Source: Rhizobium leguminosarum (lineage in GTDB: Bacteria; Pseudomonadota; Alphaproteobacteria; Rhizobiales; Rhizobiaceae). From it: a DNA stretch of 64,000 bases. Of the stretch, positions 53,352 to 62,948 are shown piece by piece. The stretch is from positions 4,660,501 through 4,724,500 of the forward strand of contig NZ_CP016286.1 in the NCBI RefSeq assembly GCF_001679785.1, written 5' to 3'. The position numbers and the translations under genes are program-made. Below the pieces are notes generated by a model that did not search any database, was not told the DNA's origin, and saw nothing but the letters and a program-made list of their open reading frames with translations. The number at the start of each line of letters is the position of its first letter. The first letter of the stretch is position 1.

Positions 53352-55148
53352 ATGCCAGTCTACAAGGCCCCGGTGAACGATACGCTTTTCGTCCTGAACG
53401 ACGTACTGGGTCTCGAGCGCTACAACAATCTGCCGGGTTTTGCCGACGCGACCCCCGATATGATCGAAGCGATCCTCGGCGAGGCCGGAAGGGTTGCCGA
53501 AGAAGCTCTCTTTCCGCTGAATTATTCCGGCGATCAGGAAGGCTGCACGCGTCACGACGATGCCAGCGTCTCGACGCCGAAGGGCTTCAAGGAGGCTTAT
53601 AAAGCCTATCGCGAAGGCGGCTGGATCGGCCTTGCGGTGCCGGAGGAATTCGGCGGTCAGGGGCTTCCCTATACGCTGCATACCGCCGTCGGCGAATATA
53701 CCTCGGCCGCCAACATGTCGCTGATGATGTATCCGGGCCTGACGCAGGGCGCGATCGCGGCACTCCTCGTCCACGGTTCCGCCGAGCAGAAGGCCACCTA
53801 TCTGCCGAAGATGGTGGACGGCACGTGGTCCGGCACCATGAACCTGACCGAGCCGCATTGCGGCACCGATCTCGGCATGCTGCGCACCAAGGCGGTGCCG
53901 CAGGCTGACGGCAGCTACAAGATCTCCGGCCAGAAGATCTTCATCTCCGCCGGCGAGCACGACCTGACCGACAATATCGTCCATCTGGTGCTGGCCCGCA
54001 TCGAGGGTGCGCCCGAGGGCACCAAGGGCATCTCGCTCTTCATCGTTCCGAAATTCCTCGTTGGCAAGGACGGCGCGCCGGGCGCCCGCAACGCTGTCTC
54101 CTGCGGCGCCATCGAGCACAAGATGGGCATCCACGCCAACGCCACCTGCGTGATGAATTACGACGAGGCGACCGGCTTCCTGATCGGCGCCGAAAACCGC
54201 GGCCTCAACGCCATGTTCGTGATGATGAACGAGGCCCGCCTGATGGTCGGCCTGCAGGGCATCGCCATTTCCGAGATCGCCTATCAGAACGCCGCCAGCT
54301 ATGCCCGCGACCGCATCCAGGGCCGCTCGCTGTCCGGTCCCAAGGCGCCGGACAAGAAGGCCGATCCGATCATCGTCCATCCGGATATTCGCCGCACGCT
54401 GATGACCATCCGCGCCTTCAACGAGGCCGGCCGCGCCTTCCTGCTCTGGACCGCGCTCAAGTCCGATATCGCCCACCGCGCTAGCGACGAGAAGGAGCGC
54501 CAGACGGCCGACGATATTCTCGGCCTTGTCACCCCGATCCTCAAGGGTGTGATGACCGACAAGGGCTTCGATCATGCCGTCATGGCCCAGCAGGTCTTCG
54601 GCGGCCACGGCTATATCGAAGAGCACGGCATGAGCCAGTATGTGCGCGATGCCCGCATCGCCATGATCTATGAAGGCGCCAACGGCATTCAGGCGCTCGA
54701 TCTCGTTGGCCGCAAGCTCGCCTTGAACGGCGGCCGCGCCGCCATGGCCCTCTTCAAGGAGATCGGTGATTTCTGCGAGGAGAACCGCGAGAATGAAAAG
54801 CTCTCCTTCTTCACCAAGCATCTGAAGAAGGGCTTGAACGACGTCCAGGGCGCGACCATGTGGTTCATGCAGAACGCCATGGCCAAACCCGACAATGCCG
54901 GCGCCGGCTCGACCGACTACATGCACCTCTTCGGCCTCGTCATTCTCGGCTATATGTGGGCAAAGATGGCGAAAGCCGCCGAAGACGGCCTTGCATCCGG
55001 CGATGCCGCCCGCGAGGATTACCTGAGGAGCAAGCTGGTGACCGCCCGCTTCTTCATGGAACGCCTGATGCCGGAAACCGCGCTTCGCAAGGCCCGCATC
55101 GAAGCCGGCGCCGACACGATGATGGAACTGGCCGCCGAAGCGTTTTGA
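53352..55148 (+). CDS. Acyl-CoA dehydrogenase with C-terminal extension
   Basis: A 598-residue FAD enzyme, start at 53352 after GGGAGGAATTTGAGAG. The N-terminal helices, FAD/substrate strand MNLTEPHCGTDLGMLRTKAV, GQKIFISAGEHD, and QVFGGHGYIEEHGMSQYVRD are visible. The last ~120 residues form the AcylCoA_DH C-terminal domain. It makes the first oxidation of fatty acid beta-oxidation. Followed by thiolase, cupin and fadB genes in one direction. Confidence 0.93.
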   Translation: MPVYKAPVNDTLFVLNDVLGLERYNNLPGFADATPDMIEAILGEAGRVAEEALFPLNYSGDQEGCTRHDDASVSTPKGFKEAYKAYREGGWIGLAVPEEFGGQGLPYTLHTAVGEYTSAANMSLMMYPGLTQGAIAALLVHGSAEQKATYLPKMVDGTWSGTMNLTEPHCGTDLGMLRTKAVPQADGSYKISGQKIFISAGEHDLTDNIVHLVLARIEGAPEGTKGISLFIVPKFLVGKDGAPGARNAVSCGAIEHKMGIHANATCVMNYDEATGFLIGAENRGLNAMFVMMNEARLMVGLQGIAISEIAYQNAASYARDRIQGRSLSGPKAPDKKADPIIVHPDIRRTLMTIRAFNEAGRAFLLWTALKSDIAHRASDEKERQTADDILGLVTPILKGVMTDKGFDHAVMAQQVFGGHGYIEEHGMSQYVRDARIAMIYEGANGIQALDLVGRKLALNGGRAAMALFKEIGDFCEENRENEKLSFFTKHLKKGLNDVQGATMWFMQNAMAKPDNAGAGSTDYMHLFGLVILGYMWAKMAKAAEDGLASGDAAREDYLRSKLVTARFFMERLMPETALRKARIEAGADTMMELAAEAF

Positions 55149-55156
55149 GCCGGTTC

Positions 55157-55177
55157 TCCCTCCCCCTTGTGGGGAGG
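55157..55177. repeat. Intergenic hairpin between acyl-CoA dehydrogenase and thiolase genes
   Basis: Perfect 8-bp stem CCCTCCCC / GGGGAGGG with a 5-nt loop, part of a rhizobial intergenic palindrome (GGGGAGGG is repeated just downstream). It could attenuate or stabilise the operon mRNA. Confidence 0.6.
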
Positions 55178-55248
55178 GCTGGGGAGGGGTCTTATCTCCT
55201 CCTTCCAAGATTTGAGGCAAGATAGATTGCCGCCAGGGAGATGAGACA

Positions 55249-56457
55249 ATGACCGAGGTTTTCATTTACGACCACGTGCGTACGCCGCGCGGCCGCGGCA
55301 AGAAGGATGGTGCCCTGCATGAAGTGCCTTCCGTCCGCCTCGCGGCAAAGACGCTGGAGGCGATCCGCGATCGCAATGGGCTCGATACGGAAACGGTCGA
55401 CGACATCATCATGGGCTGCGTCGATCCGGTCATGGATGCCGGCGCCGTCATCCCCAAGGCCGCCGCCTTCGAAGCCGGTTACTCCACGAAGGCGCCCGGC
55501 ATGCAGATCTCCCGCTTCTGCGCCTCCGGCCTCGATGCCGTCAATTTCGGTGCCGGCAAGATCGCGCAAGGGGCCGACGACATTGTCATCGCGGGCGGTG
55601 TCGAAAGCATGTCCCGCGTCGGCCTCGGCATGTCCGGCGGCGCCTGGTTCATGGACCCTTCCGTGAATTTCCCGGCCTATTTCATGCCGCAGGGCGTCTC
55701 GGCCGATCTGATCGCCACCAAATACGGCTTCAGCAGAACCGATGTCGACGCTTACGCGGTCGAGAGCCAGAAGCGTGCCGCCCATGCCTGGGAAAAGGGC
55801 TGGTTCGACAAGTCGGTCATCCCGGTCAAGGACCAGAACGGCCTGACGATCCTGGCAAAGGACGAGCATATGCGCCCCGGCACCGATATGCAGGCGCTCG
55901 CCTCCCTCAATCCGTCCTTCCAGATGCCGGGCGAGATGGGCGGCTTCGAGGCCGTCGGCATCCAGGCCCATCCTGAGATCGAGCGCATCAACTATGTCCA
56001 TCATGCCGGCAATTCCTCCGGCATCGTCGATGGCGCCAGCGTCGTTCTGCTCGGCTCGAAGGCCGGCGGTGAGAGCATGGGCAAGAAGCCGCGCGCCCGC
56101 ATCAAGGCTTTCGCCAATATCGGCTCCGATCCGGCCCTGATGCTGACCGGGCCCGTCGACGTCACCGAGAAACTGTTGAAACGATCAGGCATGGGCCTTG
56201 CCGACATCGATCTCTTCGAACTCAACGAGGCCTTCGCTGCCGTGGTGCTGCGCTACATGCAGGCCTTCGACATCGACCATGACAGGATCAACGTCAATGG
56301 CGGCGCCATCGCCATGGGCCATCCACTCGGCGCCACCGGCGCGATGATCCTCGGCACTGTGCTCGACGAACTTGAACGCCGCGACCTCAACACCGCGCTG
56401 GTGACGCTCTGCATCGGCGCCGGCATGGGCACGGCAACGGTTATCGAGAGGGTCTGA
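55249..56457 (+). CDS. fadA: Acetyl-CoA C-acyltransferase (thiolase)
   Basis: A 402-residue thiolase: nucleophile Cys91 in [35 protein letters not shown] with the active-site His, and second Cys in [11 protein letters not shown]. It performs the thiolytic step, releasing acetyl-CoA. It sits between the acyl-CoA dehydrogenase and the fadB-type multifunctional enzyme, and stops 2 bp before the cupin gene. Confidence 0.93.
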   Translation: MTEVFIYDHVRTPRGRGKKDGALHEVPSVRLAAKTLEAIRDRNGLDTETVDDIIMGCVDPVMDAGAVIPKAAAFEAGYSTKAPGMQISRFCASGLDAVNFGAGKIAQGADDIVIAGGVESMSRVGLGMSGGAWFMDPSVNFPAYFMPQGVSADLIATKYGFSRTDVDAYAVESQKRAAHAWEKGWFDKSVIPVKDQNGLTILAKDEHMRPGTDMQALASLNPSFQMPGEMGGFEAVGIQAHPEIERINYVHHAGNSSGIVDGASVVLLGSKAGGESMGKKPRARIKAFANIGSDPALMLTGPVDVTEKLLKRSGMGLADIDLFELNEAFAAVVLRYMQAFDIDHDRINVNGGAIAMGHPLGATGAMILGTVLDELERRDLNTALVTLCIGAGMGTATVIERV

Positions 56458-56459
56458 CG

Positions 56460-56843
56460 ATGGGCTTCAACACCGGCACGATCGAAACCGAATATGCCGC
56501 GGTCACCGAACACTGGTCGCCCCGCGTCATCGCCGATCTCAACGGCCAGAGCGTCAAGCTCGCCAAGGTTAAGGGCCAGCTCACTTGGCATTCCCACCGC
56601 GACGAGGACGAGCTTTTCCTCATCTGGAAGGGGTCGCTGACCATCGAATATCGTGACCGCCCGCATGTGCATCTGAAGGCCGGTGATTTTCATGTCGTGC
56701 CGAAGGGTGTCGAGCATAATCCGGTTGCTGAGGAGGAATGCTGGATCGTGCTTTTCGAGCCGTCGCAGACCAAGCATACCGGCGATGTCGTCACCGAAAA
56801 GACGAAGACCTTAGACGCGCAGCGCAGCCATTTGCCGGCCTGA
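56460..56843 (+). CDS. Cupin domain protein
   Basis: A 127-residue single cupin: [20 protein letters not shown] (metal ligands H-x-H, E) and [20 protein letters not shown] (third His). The C-terminal tail is charged. It starts 2 bp after the thiolase stop and ends 16 bp before fadB, so it is embedded in the beta-oxidation operon; its role there is unknown. Confidence 0.9.
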   Translation: MGFNTGTIETEYAAVTEHWSPRVIADLNGQSVKLAKVKGQLTWHSHRDEDELFLIWKGSLTIEYRDRPHVHLKAGDFHVVPKGVEHNPVAEEECWIVLFEPSQTKHTGDVVTEKTKTLDAQRSHLPA

Positions 56844-56859
56844 TCGGGGAGGAAACCCA

Positions 56860-59073
56860 ATGACCTACACCAATTTCACGCTCGAAACCGACGCCGACGG
56901 CATCACTCTCGTCACCTGGGACATGCCCGGCAAATCGATGAACGTCTTTACTGCCGAGGTGATGGCCGAACTCGACGCGATCATCGACGCCACGACCGCC
57001 GATGCGGCCGTCAAGGGCGCCGTTTTCACCTCGGGTAAATCCTCCTTCTCCGGCGGCGCCGATCTGTCGATGATCAAGTCGATGTTCAGTTCCTACCAGG
57101 AGGAGAAGGCAAAGAGCCCCGAGACGGCCGTGCAGAACCTCTTCGGTCTGGTCGGCCGCATGAGCGGCCTGTTCCGCAAGCTCGAAACATCGGGCAAGCC
57201 CTGGGTGTCCGCCATCAACGGCACCTGCATGGGCGGCGCTTTCGAACTATCGCTCGCCTGCCACGGCCGCGTCGCCTCCAATGCCAAGAGCGTCAAGATC
57301 GCGCTGCCCGAAGTCAAGGTCGGTATCTTCCCCGGCGCCGGCGGCACGCAGCGTGTACCACGGCTGGCAAACGCCCAGGATGCGCTGCAGATGATGACCA
57401 CCGGCCAGTCGCTGACCGGCTTCCGCGCCAAGGCGATGAACCTCGTGCATCAGGTGGTCGAGCCGGATCAGCTTATCCCGGCCGCCAAGCAGATGATCAA
57501 GGATGGCCTGAAGCCGGTCGCCCCCTGGGATGAGAAGGGCTTCAAGGCGCCGGGCGGCGGCATCTGGACGCCGGCCTCCGCCCAGCTCTGGCCGGCAGCC
57601 CCGGCGATCCTGCGCAGGGAAACATCGGGCAATTACCCGGCAGCGCTTGCCATCCTGAAATGCGTCTACGAAGGCCTGCAGGTGCCTTTCGACACCGGCC
57701 TGAAGATCGAGCAGCGTTATTTCACCGAGGTGCTGCAGACCCGCGAAGCCTTCTCGATGATCCGCTCGCTGTTCATCTCCATGCAGGAGCTCGGCAAGGG
57801 CGCCCGCCGCCCGGCAGGTCACGCGAAGACCGAGCTGAAACATGTCGGCGTCGTCGGCGCCGGCTTCATGGGCGCCTCGATCGCCTATGTCACGGCTGCC
57901 GCCGGCATCCCGGTGACGCTGATTGATCGCGACATCGAAGCGGCGACCAAGGGCAAGACAGTCTCGGAAGGCCTGGTCAAGGATTCCGTCGGTAAGGGAC
58001 GTCTTACGCAAGATGAGGCTGCTGCATTGCTCTCCCGCATCACACCCTCGGCAGACTATGCCGACCTCGCCAATGCCGATCTCGTCATCGAGGCGGTGTT
58101 CGAGGATCGCGAGGTGAAGAAAGCGGTCATCGAGGCGGTCGAAGCCGTGCTGCCGGAAGGTGCGATCTTCGCCTCCAATACCTCGACCCTGCCGATCTCA
58201 GGTCTCGCCAGGAATTCGAAACGCCCCGCCGATTTCATCGGCATCCACTTCTTCTCGCCTGTCGAGAAGATGATGCTGACCGAGGTCATCGTCGGAAACG
58301 ACACCGGCGACAGGGCGCTGGCCGTTGCTCTTGATTATGTCGCGGCCATCAGGAAGACGCCGATCGTCGTCAACGACACCCGCGGCTTCTTCGTCAATCG
58401 CTGCGTGCTGCGCTACATGTCGGAAAGCTACGACATGCTGATCGAGGGTGTGCCGCCTGTCATGATCGAGAATGCCGCCAAGATGGCCGGCATGCCCGTG
58501 GGACCGTTGGCGCTGAACGATGAGGTCGCCATCGACCTCTCGCTGAAGATCCTCAAGGCGACGGTCGCCGATCTCGGCGAAAAAGCCATCGACCCCAGGC
58601 ATATGGAACTCATCTCCCGCATGGTGGAAAAGGAGGGCCGTTTCGGCCGCAAGAATTCCAAGGGCTTCTATGACTATCCACCGAAACCAGCGAAGAAGTC
58701 CCTCTGGCCCGACCTCAAGACCCTCTACCCGCAGAAGCAGGCGGACGAGGTTGACGTTAATGTCCTGAAGCAACGTTTCCTCGTCACCATCGCGCTGGAA
58801 GCCGCCCGCACTGTGGAGGAGGGCATCGTCACCGATCCGCGCGAGGCGGATGTCGGTTCGATCCTGGGCTTTGGCTTCGCGCCCTATACCGGCGGCGCGC
58901 TGAGCTATATCGACGGGATGGGCGCGAAGGCTTTCGTGGAATTGGCGGAAAAGTTAGCTGCTGCTTACGGAAACCACTTCAACCCGACGCCGCTGCTGAA
59001 GGACATGGCCGCCAGGGGCGAGACGTTCTACGGCCGGTTCGACCCCTATGCGAAGGTTGGGAAGGCGGCTTAG
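56860..59073 (+). CDS. fadB: Fatty acid oxidation multifunctional enzyme (enoyl-CoA hydratase / 3-hydroxyacyl-CoA dehydrogenase)
   Basis: A 737-residue fusion. The N-terminal crotonase domain has the oxyanion-hole segment KSSFSGGADLSMIKSM, INGTCMGGAFELSLACHGRV and the catalytic Glu region ALPEVKVGIFPGAGGTQRVP. After residue ~325 comes the NAD domain VGVVGAGFMGASIAYVTAAA, the Ser-His region FIGIHFFSPVEKM and the 3HCDH C-domain. It hydrates and oxidises enoyl-CoA in beta-oxidation; the thiolase upstream completes the cycle. Confidence 0.95.
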   Translation: MTYTNFTLETDADGITLVTWDMPGKSMNVFTAEVMAELDAIIDATTADAAVKGAVFTSGKSSFSGGADLSMIKSMFSSYQEEKAKSPETAVQNLFGLVGRMSGLFRKLETSGKPWVSAINGTCMGGAFELSLACHGRVASNAKSVKIALPEVKVGIFPGAGGTQRVPRLANAQDALQMMTTGQSLTGFRAKAMNLVHQVVEPDQLIPAAKQMIKDGLKPVAPWDEKGFKAPGGGIWTPASAQLWPAAPAILRRETSGNYPAALAILKCVYEGLQVPFDTGLKIEQRYFTEVLQTREAFSMIRSLFISMQELGKGARRPAGHAKTELKHVGVVGAGFMGASIAYVTAAAGIPVTLIDRDIEAATKGKTVSEGLVKDSVGKGRLTQDEAAALLSRITPSADYADLANADLVIEAVFEDREVKKAVIEAVEAVLPEGAIFASNTSTLPISGLARNSKRPADFIGIHFFSPVEKMMLTEVIVGNDTGDRALAVALDYVAAIRKTPIVVNDTRGFFVNRCVLRYMSESYDMLIEGVPPVMIENAAKMAGMPVGPLALNDEVAIDLSLKILKATVADLGEKAIDPRHMELISRMVEKEGRFGRKNSKGFYDYPPKPAKKSLWPDLKTLYPQKQADEVDVNVLKQRFLVTIALEAARTVEEGIVTDPREADVGSILGFGFAPYTGGALSYIDGMGAKAFVELAEKLAAAYGNHFNPTPLLKDMAARGETFYGRFDPYAKVGKAA

Positions 59074-59187
59074 GCCGCCTTTAAAGCTGCAGCTCTTGCC
59101 GGGGTTCAAACGTTGAATGGGCAGGTGGCGATGGCAATCTGAACCGCAAGCAACCCACGCCTCGCTGTCACCCGGATCGGACCGCCC

Positions 59188-59751
59188 ATGCAACCGTCAA
59201 CCGACATCCTCGCCTTTGCCGATCCGATGGAGTGGGAATCCTGGCTCTGCCTGCATCACGCGGCGTCGACCGGCGCCTGGCTGAAGATCGGTAAGAAAAA
59301 TCCGAAACGAACTCTCATCACCATCGATGAGGCGCTGGATGTGGCGCTCTGTTACGGCTGGATTGACAGCCAGCGCAAGGGGTTTGACGCGCATTCCTAC
59401 CTGCAGCGTTATTCGCCCCGGCGCGCCAAAAGTCCGTGGTCCAAGCTCAATGTCGATCGTGTCGCAGCACTCGCAGCAACCGGGCGCATGCGGCCCGCGG
59501 GCCTTGCCGAAGTCGCTGCCGCCAAAGCCGACGGACGATGGGCTGTCGCCTACGCTCCGCAACGCGATGCCGGCCTGCCGGACGATCTGGCGGCGGCGCT
59601 CGCTGAGAACGTTGCCGCCGGCGCTGCCTTTGCGCGGCTCGACAAGACCGGCCAATATGCAATCGTCCTGCCGCTCCTGAAGGCTACCACCCCGGAAGTG
59701 CGGGTCGCCCGCCTCGGCAAGGCGATCACCAGGTTGGCGCAGGCCGAATAG
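59188..59751 (+). CDS. YdeI/OmpD-associated family protein
   Basis: A 187-residue protein: DPMEWESWLCLHHAASTGAW, LTIDEALDVALCYGWIDSQR (read as LITIDEALDVALCYGWID), RYSPRRAKSPWSKLNVDRV and a C-terminal FARLDKTGQYAIV segment. This is the bacteriocin-protection YdeI/OmpD-associated family, cytoplasmic, of uncertain function. Monocistronic between fadB and cspA. Confidence 0.88.
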   Translation: MQPSTDILAFADPMEWESWLCLHHAASTGAWLKIGKKNPKRTLITIDEALDVALCYGWIDSQRKGFDAHSYLQRYSPRRAKSPWSKLNVDRVAALAATGRMRPAGLAEVAAAKADGRWAVAYAPQRDAGLPDDLAAALAENVAAGAAFARLDKTGQYAIVLPLLKATTPEVRVARLGKAITRLAQAE

Positions 59752-60030
59752 ACGGTATTTCAGCTTCTGCAAAAATTTCGCCCTCGGTTTTCCGCGCTAC
59801 GCGGCAGGCAAAGATCTGTCCGCGGTGTCTGAAACGTCACCGATTTCCCGAGCCGCGGCCTTGTCACGGACACAATTTCCGATTACATATCCGCGCATCG
59901 ATCTTGCTAGATGAACTTTGAAACGGCCTCGTGTCGTTCCTGGCGAACTTCCTCCAAAATCGGTTTTCATCGCCGCTCGACATTTATCCGAGCTGCATTC
60001 TTCTATGAACGATTCGAAAAGGATATCGTC

Positions 60031-60240
60031 ATGAGCACTGGTACCGTAAAGTGGTTCAACGCAACCAAGGGCTTCGGCTTCATTCAGCCGGATGACGGCG
60101 CAGCCGACGTTTTCGTCCACATCTCCGCCGTTGAACGCGCTGGCATGCGCGATCTCAAGGATGGCCAGAAGCTGTCTTACGAGCTCGTCCGCGACAACAA
60201 GTCCGGCAAGATGTCGGCAGACCGCCTCCAGGCGGCCTGA
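60031..60240 (+). CDS. cspA: Cold shock protein
   Basis: A 69-residue CspA-type protein: [20 protein letters not shown] (RNP1 KGFGFI) and [13 protein letters not shown] (RNP2 VFVHI). It binds single-stranded RNA and DNA as an RNA chaperone. The ATG follows AAAAGGATATCGTC. A long gene-free stretch (59752-60030) upstream suggests an extended 5' leader, as usual for csp genes. Confidence 0.96.
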   Translation: MSTGTVKWFNATKGFGFIQPDDGAADVFVHISAVERAGMRDLKDGQKLSYELVRDNKSGKMSADRLQAA

Positions 60241-60390
60241 GTCTTCAAGGCTCTAAATATCATCTCCGGATCGTGACCACGGATGTACTGGCACGGTTCG
60301 TTGAGATAGCAGGGAAGGTCGGGTTCACCCGGCCTTTTTTTGTATCTGGTTGGCTGATGCCGTGCCCTTTCCCGAGAAATGCGTCCGCGA

Positions 60391-60439
60391 CACCCCCCTC
60401 TGCCCTGCCGGGCATCTCCCCCACAAGGAAGGAGATTGG
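60391..60439. repeat. Left arm of an intergenic palindrome split by IS481
   Basis: 49-bp arm whose reverse complement matches 61849-61897 at 44 of 49 positions. It contains the core CTGCCCTGCCGGGCATCTCC. Without the IS the two arms would form a ~175-bp palindrome with a ~77-nt loop. Confidence 0.8.
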
Positions 60440-60508
60440 ATGGGCGCGATGGTTTTCCCAAACAACTGGCCGTCATATGAATCGTAAATTGAGGGTGAGG
60501 CATGGCTT

Positions 60509-61840
60509 TGTCCAGCCGATAGATGGGTAACAGATTGAACCGGATAGATGGGTTACAGTTCTCCCCCTTGTAAACCAGTGTCCGCCCCTGCGCCGGCTGG
60601 TCGGGGTTGCAGGGCGCTGGGGCGGACAAGCCGCTTGGTCTTCCTGTCGATGATGCCGAGCGGATGGGCATGGAAGCGTAGCGTCCAGATGCCCGCTTCA
60701 TTCTCCTCGATCGCCACGACCTCGCCGGCCAGCGCTGCTGCGACATAGACGAGGTCGCCGTTCCATTTGATCTCGCCATTGGAGCGCACCCGGCGCACCG
60801 CCGCCTCGGCCGGATAGTCCGGTTCAGGCAGGCGGTCGGGCAGGCGCCGCAGTGACGGTCGGTAATGATCAGCAGGCACGTCCATAGCGAGCGCCTCGTG
60901 TGGACGCTCGGCGTTGTAATTCTGGCGAAATGCGTCAAAGACCGCCTGCTGCGCGGCATGGTCGACCTCCGGCGCCATGGCCAGCGGCAGCATCGTCAGA
61001 TGGAAGCGTTCGTGGCGGCCGTTCTGCTGCGGTTTGCCCGGCTGGATGCGCTCCAGGCCGATGCCGAGCTTGATGAACCGCACAGCAAGCGTCGTCAGCC
61101 CGGTGACGCCAATCGCCGCGAAGGGCGAACCGTTGTCGCTGCGAAAGCGCTCCGGCAGTCCGTGCTCGGCAAACAGCCGCTCGAACACCGGCCAGGCCTC
61201 TGCCTCGGCCGGCGTCGCGCAGGCTTGCAGCGCCAGCAGAAAGCGGCTCGCCGTATCCATCACCGTCAGTGGCTCGCAGCGCCGCCCATCGCGGGTCCGG
61301 AACCAGCCCTTGTAATCGGCGCTCCACACCGCATTGGGCCCGTTGGCCGGTGCGAACGGGCCGCAACCAGCCGCCCGCCAGCGATGCCGCCGGCGCCCGA
61401 CCAGCCCGTGGCGCTTCAGGATCTCGCCTATCGTCGAGGCCGCCGGCCAGCAAAGCTGCGGCGCCGACCGCTTCAGCCGCGCCAGCACCTTCTTCGGCCC
61501 CCACTGCGGATTCGCCTCCTTCTCCGCCACGATCCGCGCCACCAGCTCCGCCGCCGTTGCCCGCCCGTGCTCAAGCGGCGCCCGCGGCAGGTCGATAAGC
61601 CCCGCAGGCCCGAGCGCCCGATACCGCTCCAACCATTTGTAGCCCGTCTTGCGCGATATCCCGTAGGCAGCACACAGCGCCGTCATCGTCTCCTCGCCCG
61701 CAAGACATTCCCCAACAAAGCGCAGCCGCTCGTCCATGATGCCAGTCTCTCTCCAAACCATCGCCGGGTCCTCCCGGCTGTCAGAGAACTGTCACCTATG
61801 TAAACGGTCCGTTCTGTTACCTATCTATCCGGGTCGGACA
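60509..61840 (-). mobile_element. IS481-family insertion sequence (1.33 kb)
   Basis: Both ends begin TGTCC and continue with a similar motif (GATAGATGGGTAACAGA at left; GATAGATAGGTAACAGA at right, inverted). A second half-copy of the motif lies ~25 bp inside each end. GCTT flanks both ends and may be the target duplication. One transposase gene fills the element. Confidence 0.85.
60553..61761 (-). CDS. IS481 family transposase
   Basis: A 402-residue transposase. The N-terminal HTH is EETMTALCAAYGISRKTGYK and the DDE core runs VWSADYKGWFRT (D), FRSDNGSPFA (D) and KPQQNGRHERFHLTM (E). The C-terminal region is a beta-rich IS481 tail. It appears intact and, with well-preserved ends, potentially active. 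Confidence 0.95.
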   Translation of the reverse strand: MVWRETGIMDERLRFVGECLAGEETMTALCAAYGISRKTGYKWLERYRALGPAGLIDLPRAPLEHGRATAAELVARIVAEKEANPQWGPKKVLARLKRSAPQLCWPAASTIGEILKRHGLVGRRRHRWRAAGCGPFAPANGPNAVWSADYKGWFRTRDGRRCEPLTVMDTASRFLLALQACATPAEAEAWPVFERLFAEHGLPERFRSDNGSPFAAIGVTGLTTLAVRFIKLGIGLERIQPGKPQQNGRHERFHLTMLPLAMAPEVDHAAQQAVFDAFRQNYNAERPHEALAMDVPADHYRPSLRRLPDRLPEPDYPAEAAVRRVRSNGEIKWNGDLVYVAAALAGEVVAIEENEAGIWTLRFHAHPLGIIDRKTKRLVRPSALQPRPAGAGADTGLQGGEL

Positions 61841-61848
61841 GCTTCTTG

Positions 61849-61897
61849 CCAATCTCCCCACCTGTGGGGGAGATGCCCGGCAGGGCAGAGGGGGGCG
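61849..61897. repeat. Right arm of the intergenic palindrome split by IS481
   Basis: Inverted partner of 60391-60439 (44/49 identity), beginning 8 bp after the IS end. Confidence 0.8.
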
Positions 61898-61984
61898 CTC
61901 ACGGCACGACCTTAAAGAATCTTTCGCACCGCCAAACTGAATTTGGCGCTGGCGACAACAAGTCCCGCAAGACAGCAAAGCCCT

Positions 61985-62428
61985 TCAACCGCCTGCCGCC
62001 TCGCCACCCTCCAGCATCTCCATAACCCGCGCCATCACCGCCCGTGCCGCATCGAGTTCGGCTGACGTGAACGCAGCGCCGAGCTCGTCGGCCCAACCGG
62101 CTTGCGCGATCTCGATGACACCGAGCCGCGCGGCCCCTTCTTCCGTCAGCCGCACCAGCTTGGCGCGCTGGTGCTGCGGGTTGTCGGCATAGGCGATCAG
62201 GCCTTCACCCTCCAGCACGTCCGCAAGCCGCTGCACGCCCTGGCGGGCGAGGCCGAGCGCGCGGGCGATCTGCGCCACCGACATGCCGCCGCGCCGTGCC
62301 GCGGCCAGCACCTGCCAGCGGGCGCTCGTCTGTCCCGCCGGCTTTGCCAACTGGTCGCCCGCCGCCGTCAGATGACCGGCGAGGCGAAGGGCGGTGATTG
62401 CGAAAGCGGAAAAGGCATCCCCCTCCAT
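61985..62428 (-). CDS. MarR family transcriptional regulator
   Basis: A 147-residue winged-helix regulator. The start at 62428 (MEGDAFSAFAITALRL) has GGAG at a suitable distance and keeps the upstream palindrome outside the coding region. HTH and wing: MSVAQIARALGLARQGVQRL, then EGLIAYADNPQHQRAKLVRL. It is divergent from the GFA-family gene. Two near-identical palindromes lie between them, so it probably represses both itself and its neighbour. Confidence 0.9.
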   Translation of the reverse strand: MEGDAFSAFAITALRLAGHLTAAGDQLAKPAGQTSARWQVLAAARRGGMSVAQIARALGLARQGVQRLADVLEGEGLIAYADNPQHQRAKLVRLTEEGAARLGVIEIAQAGWADELGAAFTSAELDAARAVMARVMEMLEGGEAAGG

Positions 62429-62450
62429 CGTCCGCTCCGGTCGATTTTGT

Positions 62451-62503
62451 TTGACAACATGTTGTCTATTTTGTATTTCATCCATAATGACAACATATTG
62501 TCA
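62451..62503 (+). promoter_or_regulatory. Promoter with twin MarR-type operators
   Basis: Palindromes GACAACATGTTGTC (62453-62466) and TGACAACATATTGTCA (62488-62503) share the half-site GACAACAT. A -35 box TTGACA (62451-62456) and a 17-bp-spaced -10-like TATTTC (62474-62479) lie so that the first palindrome overlaps the -35 and the second the expected start point of the GFA gene transcript. Centres are ~36 bp apart. Confidence 0.75.
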
Positions 62504-62543
62504 TATCTGGATACTGAAGGCAACGCCGAGGGAGGAGAGCGCC

Positions 62544-62948
62544 ATGAAGAAAACTTACAAGGGAAGCTGCCATTGCGGCAAAGTGCATTATGAGGTGGAT
62601 ATGGACCTCGAGGAGGGTACCGGCCGCTGCAATTGTTCGATCTGCGCCAAGCGCCGCTATTGGGGCGCCAACGTCAAGCCGGAGGATTTCCGGCTGATGT
62701 GCGACCAGGCGGAAATGTCCGACTACCAGTTCAATACCATGAGCGGTCATCACCGCTTCTGCCGCACCTGCGGTGTGCCGGCCTTCGGCGACGGTTATGT
62801 CGAAGCGATCGGCGGCGCATACGTCTCGATCAACATCGCCTGCCTCGACGATATCACCCCTGAGGAACTGGCAGCACTGCCGGTCCGTTACTCCGACGGC
62901 AGGCACGATGCCTGGTGGAACGAGCCGACGGTGACGAGTTATCTCTAG
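62544..62948 (+). CDS. GFA family protein (glutathione-dependent formaldehyde-activating/CENP-V-like)
   Basis: A 134-residue protein, start at 62544 after GGGAGGAGAGCGCC. Zinc-binding cysteines in KGSCHCGKVHYEV, GRCNCSICAKRRYW and FCRTCGVPAFGDGYV are those of the GFA fold. Family members bind zinc and glutathione or act as S-(hydroxymethyl)glutathione-related proteins; true activity is unproven. Divergent from, and probably repressed by, the MarR regulator. Confidence 0.9.
   Translation: MKKTYKGSCHCGKVHYEVDMDLEEGTGRCNCSICAKRRYWGANVKPEDFRLMCDQAEMSDYQFNTMSGHHRFCRTCGVPAFGDGYVEAIGGAYVSINIACLDDITPEELAALPVRYSDGRHDAWWNEPTVTSYL

Noticed and set aside
53274..55265. 663-codon minus-strand ORF across the acyl-CoA dehydrogenase
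   Set aside because: Antisense shadow with His/Gly-rich composition; the plus strand has the complete dehydrogenase.
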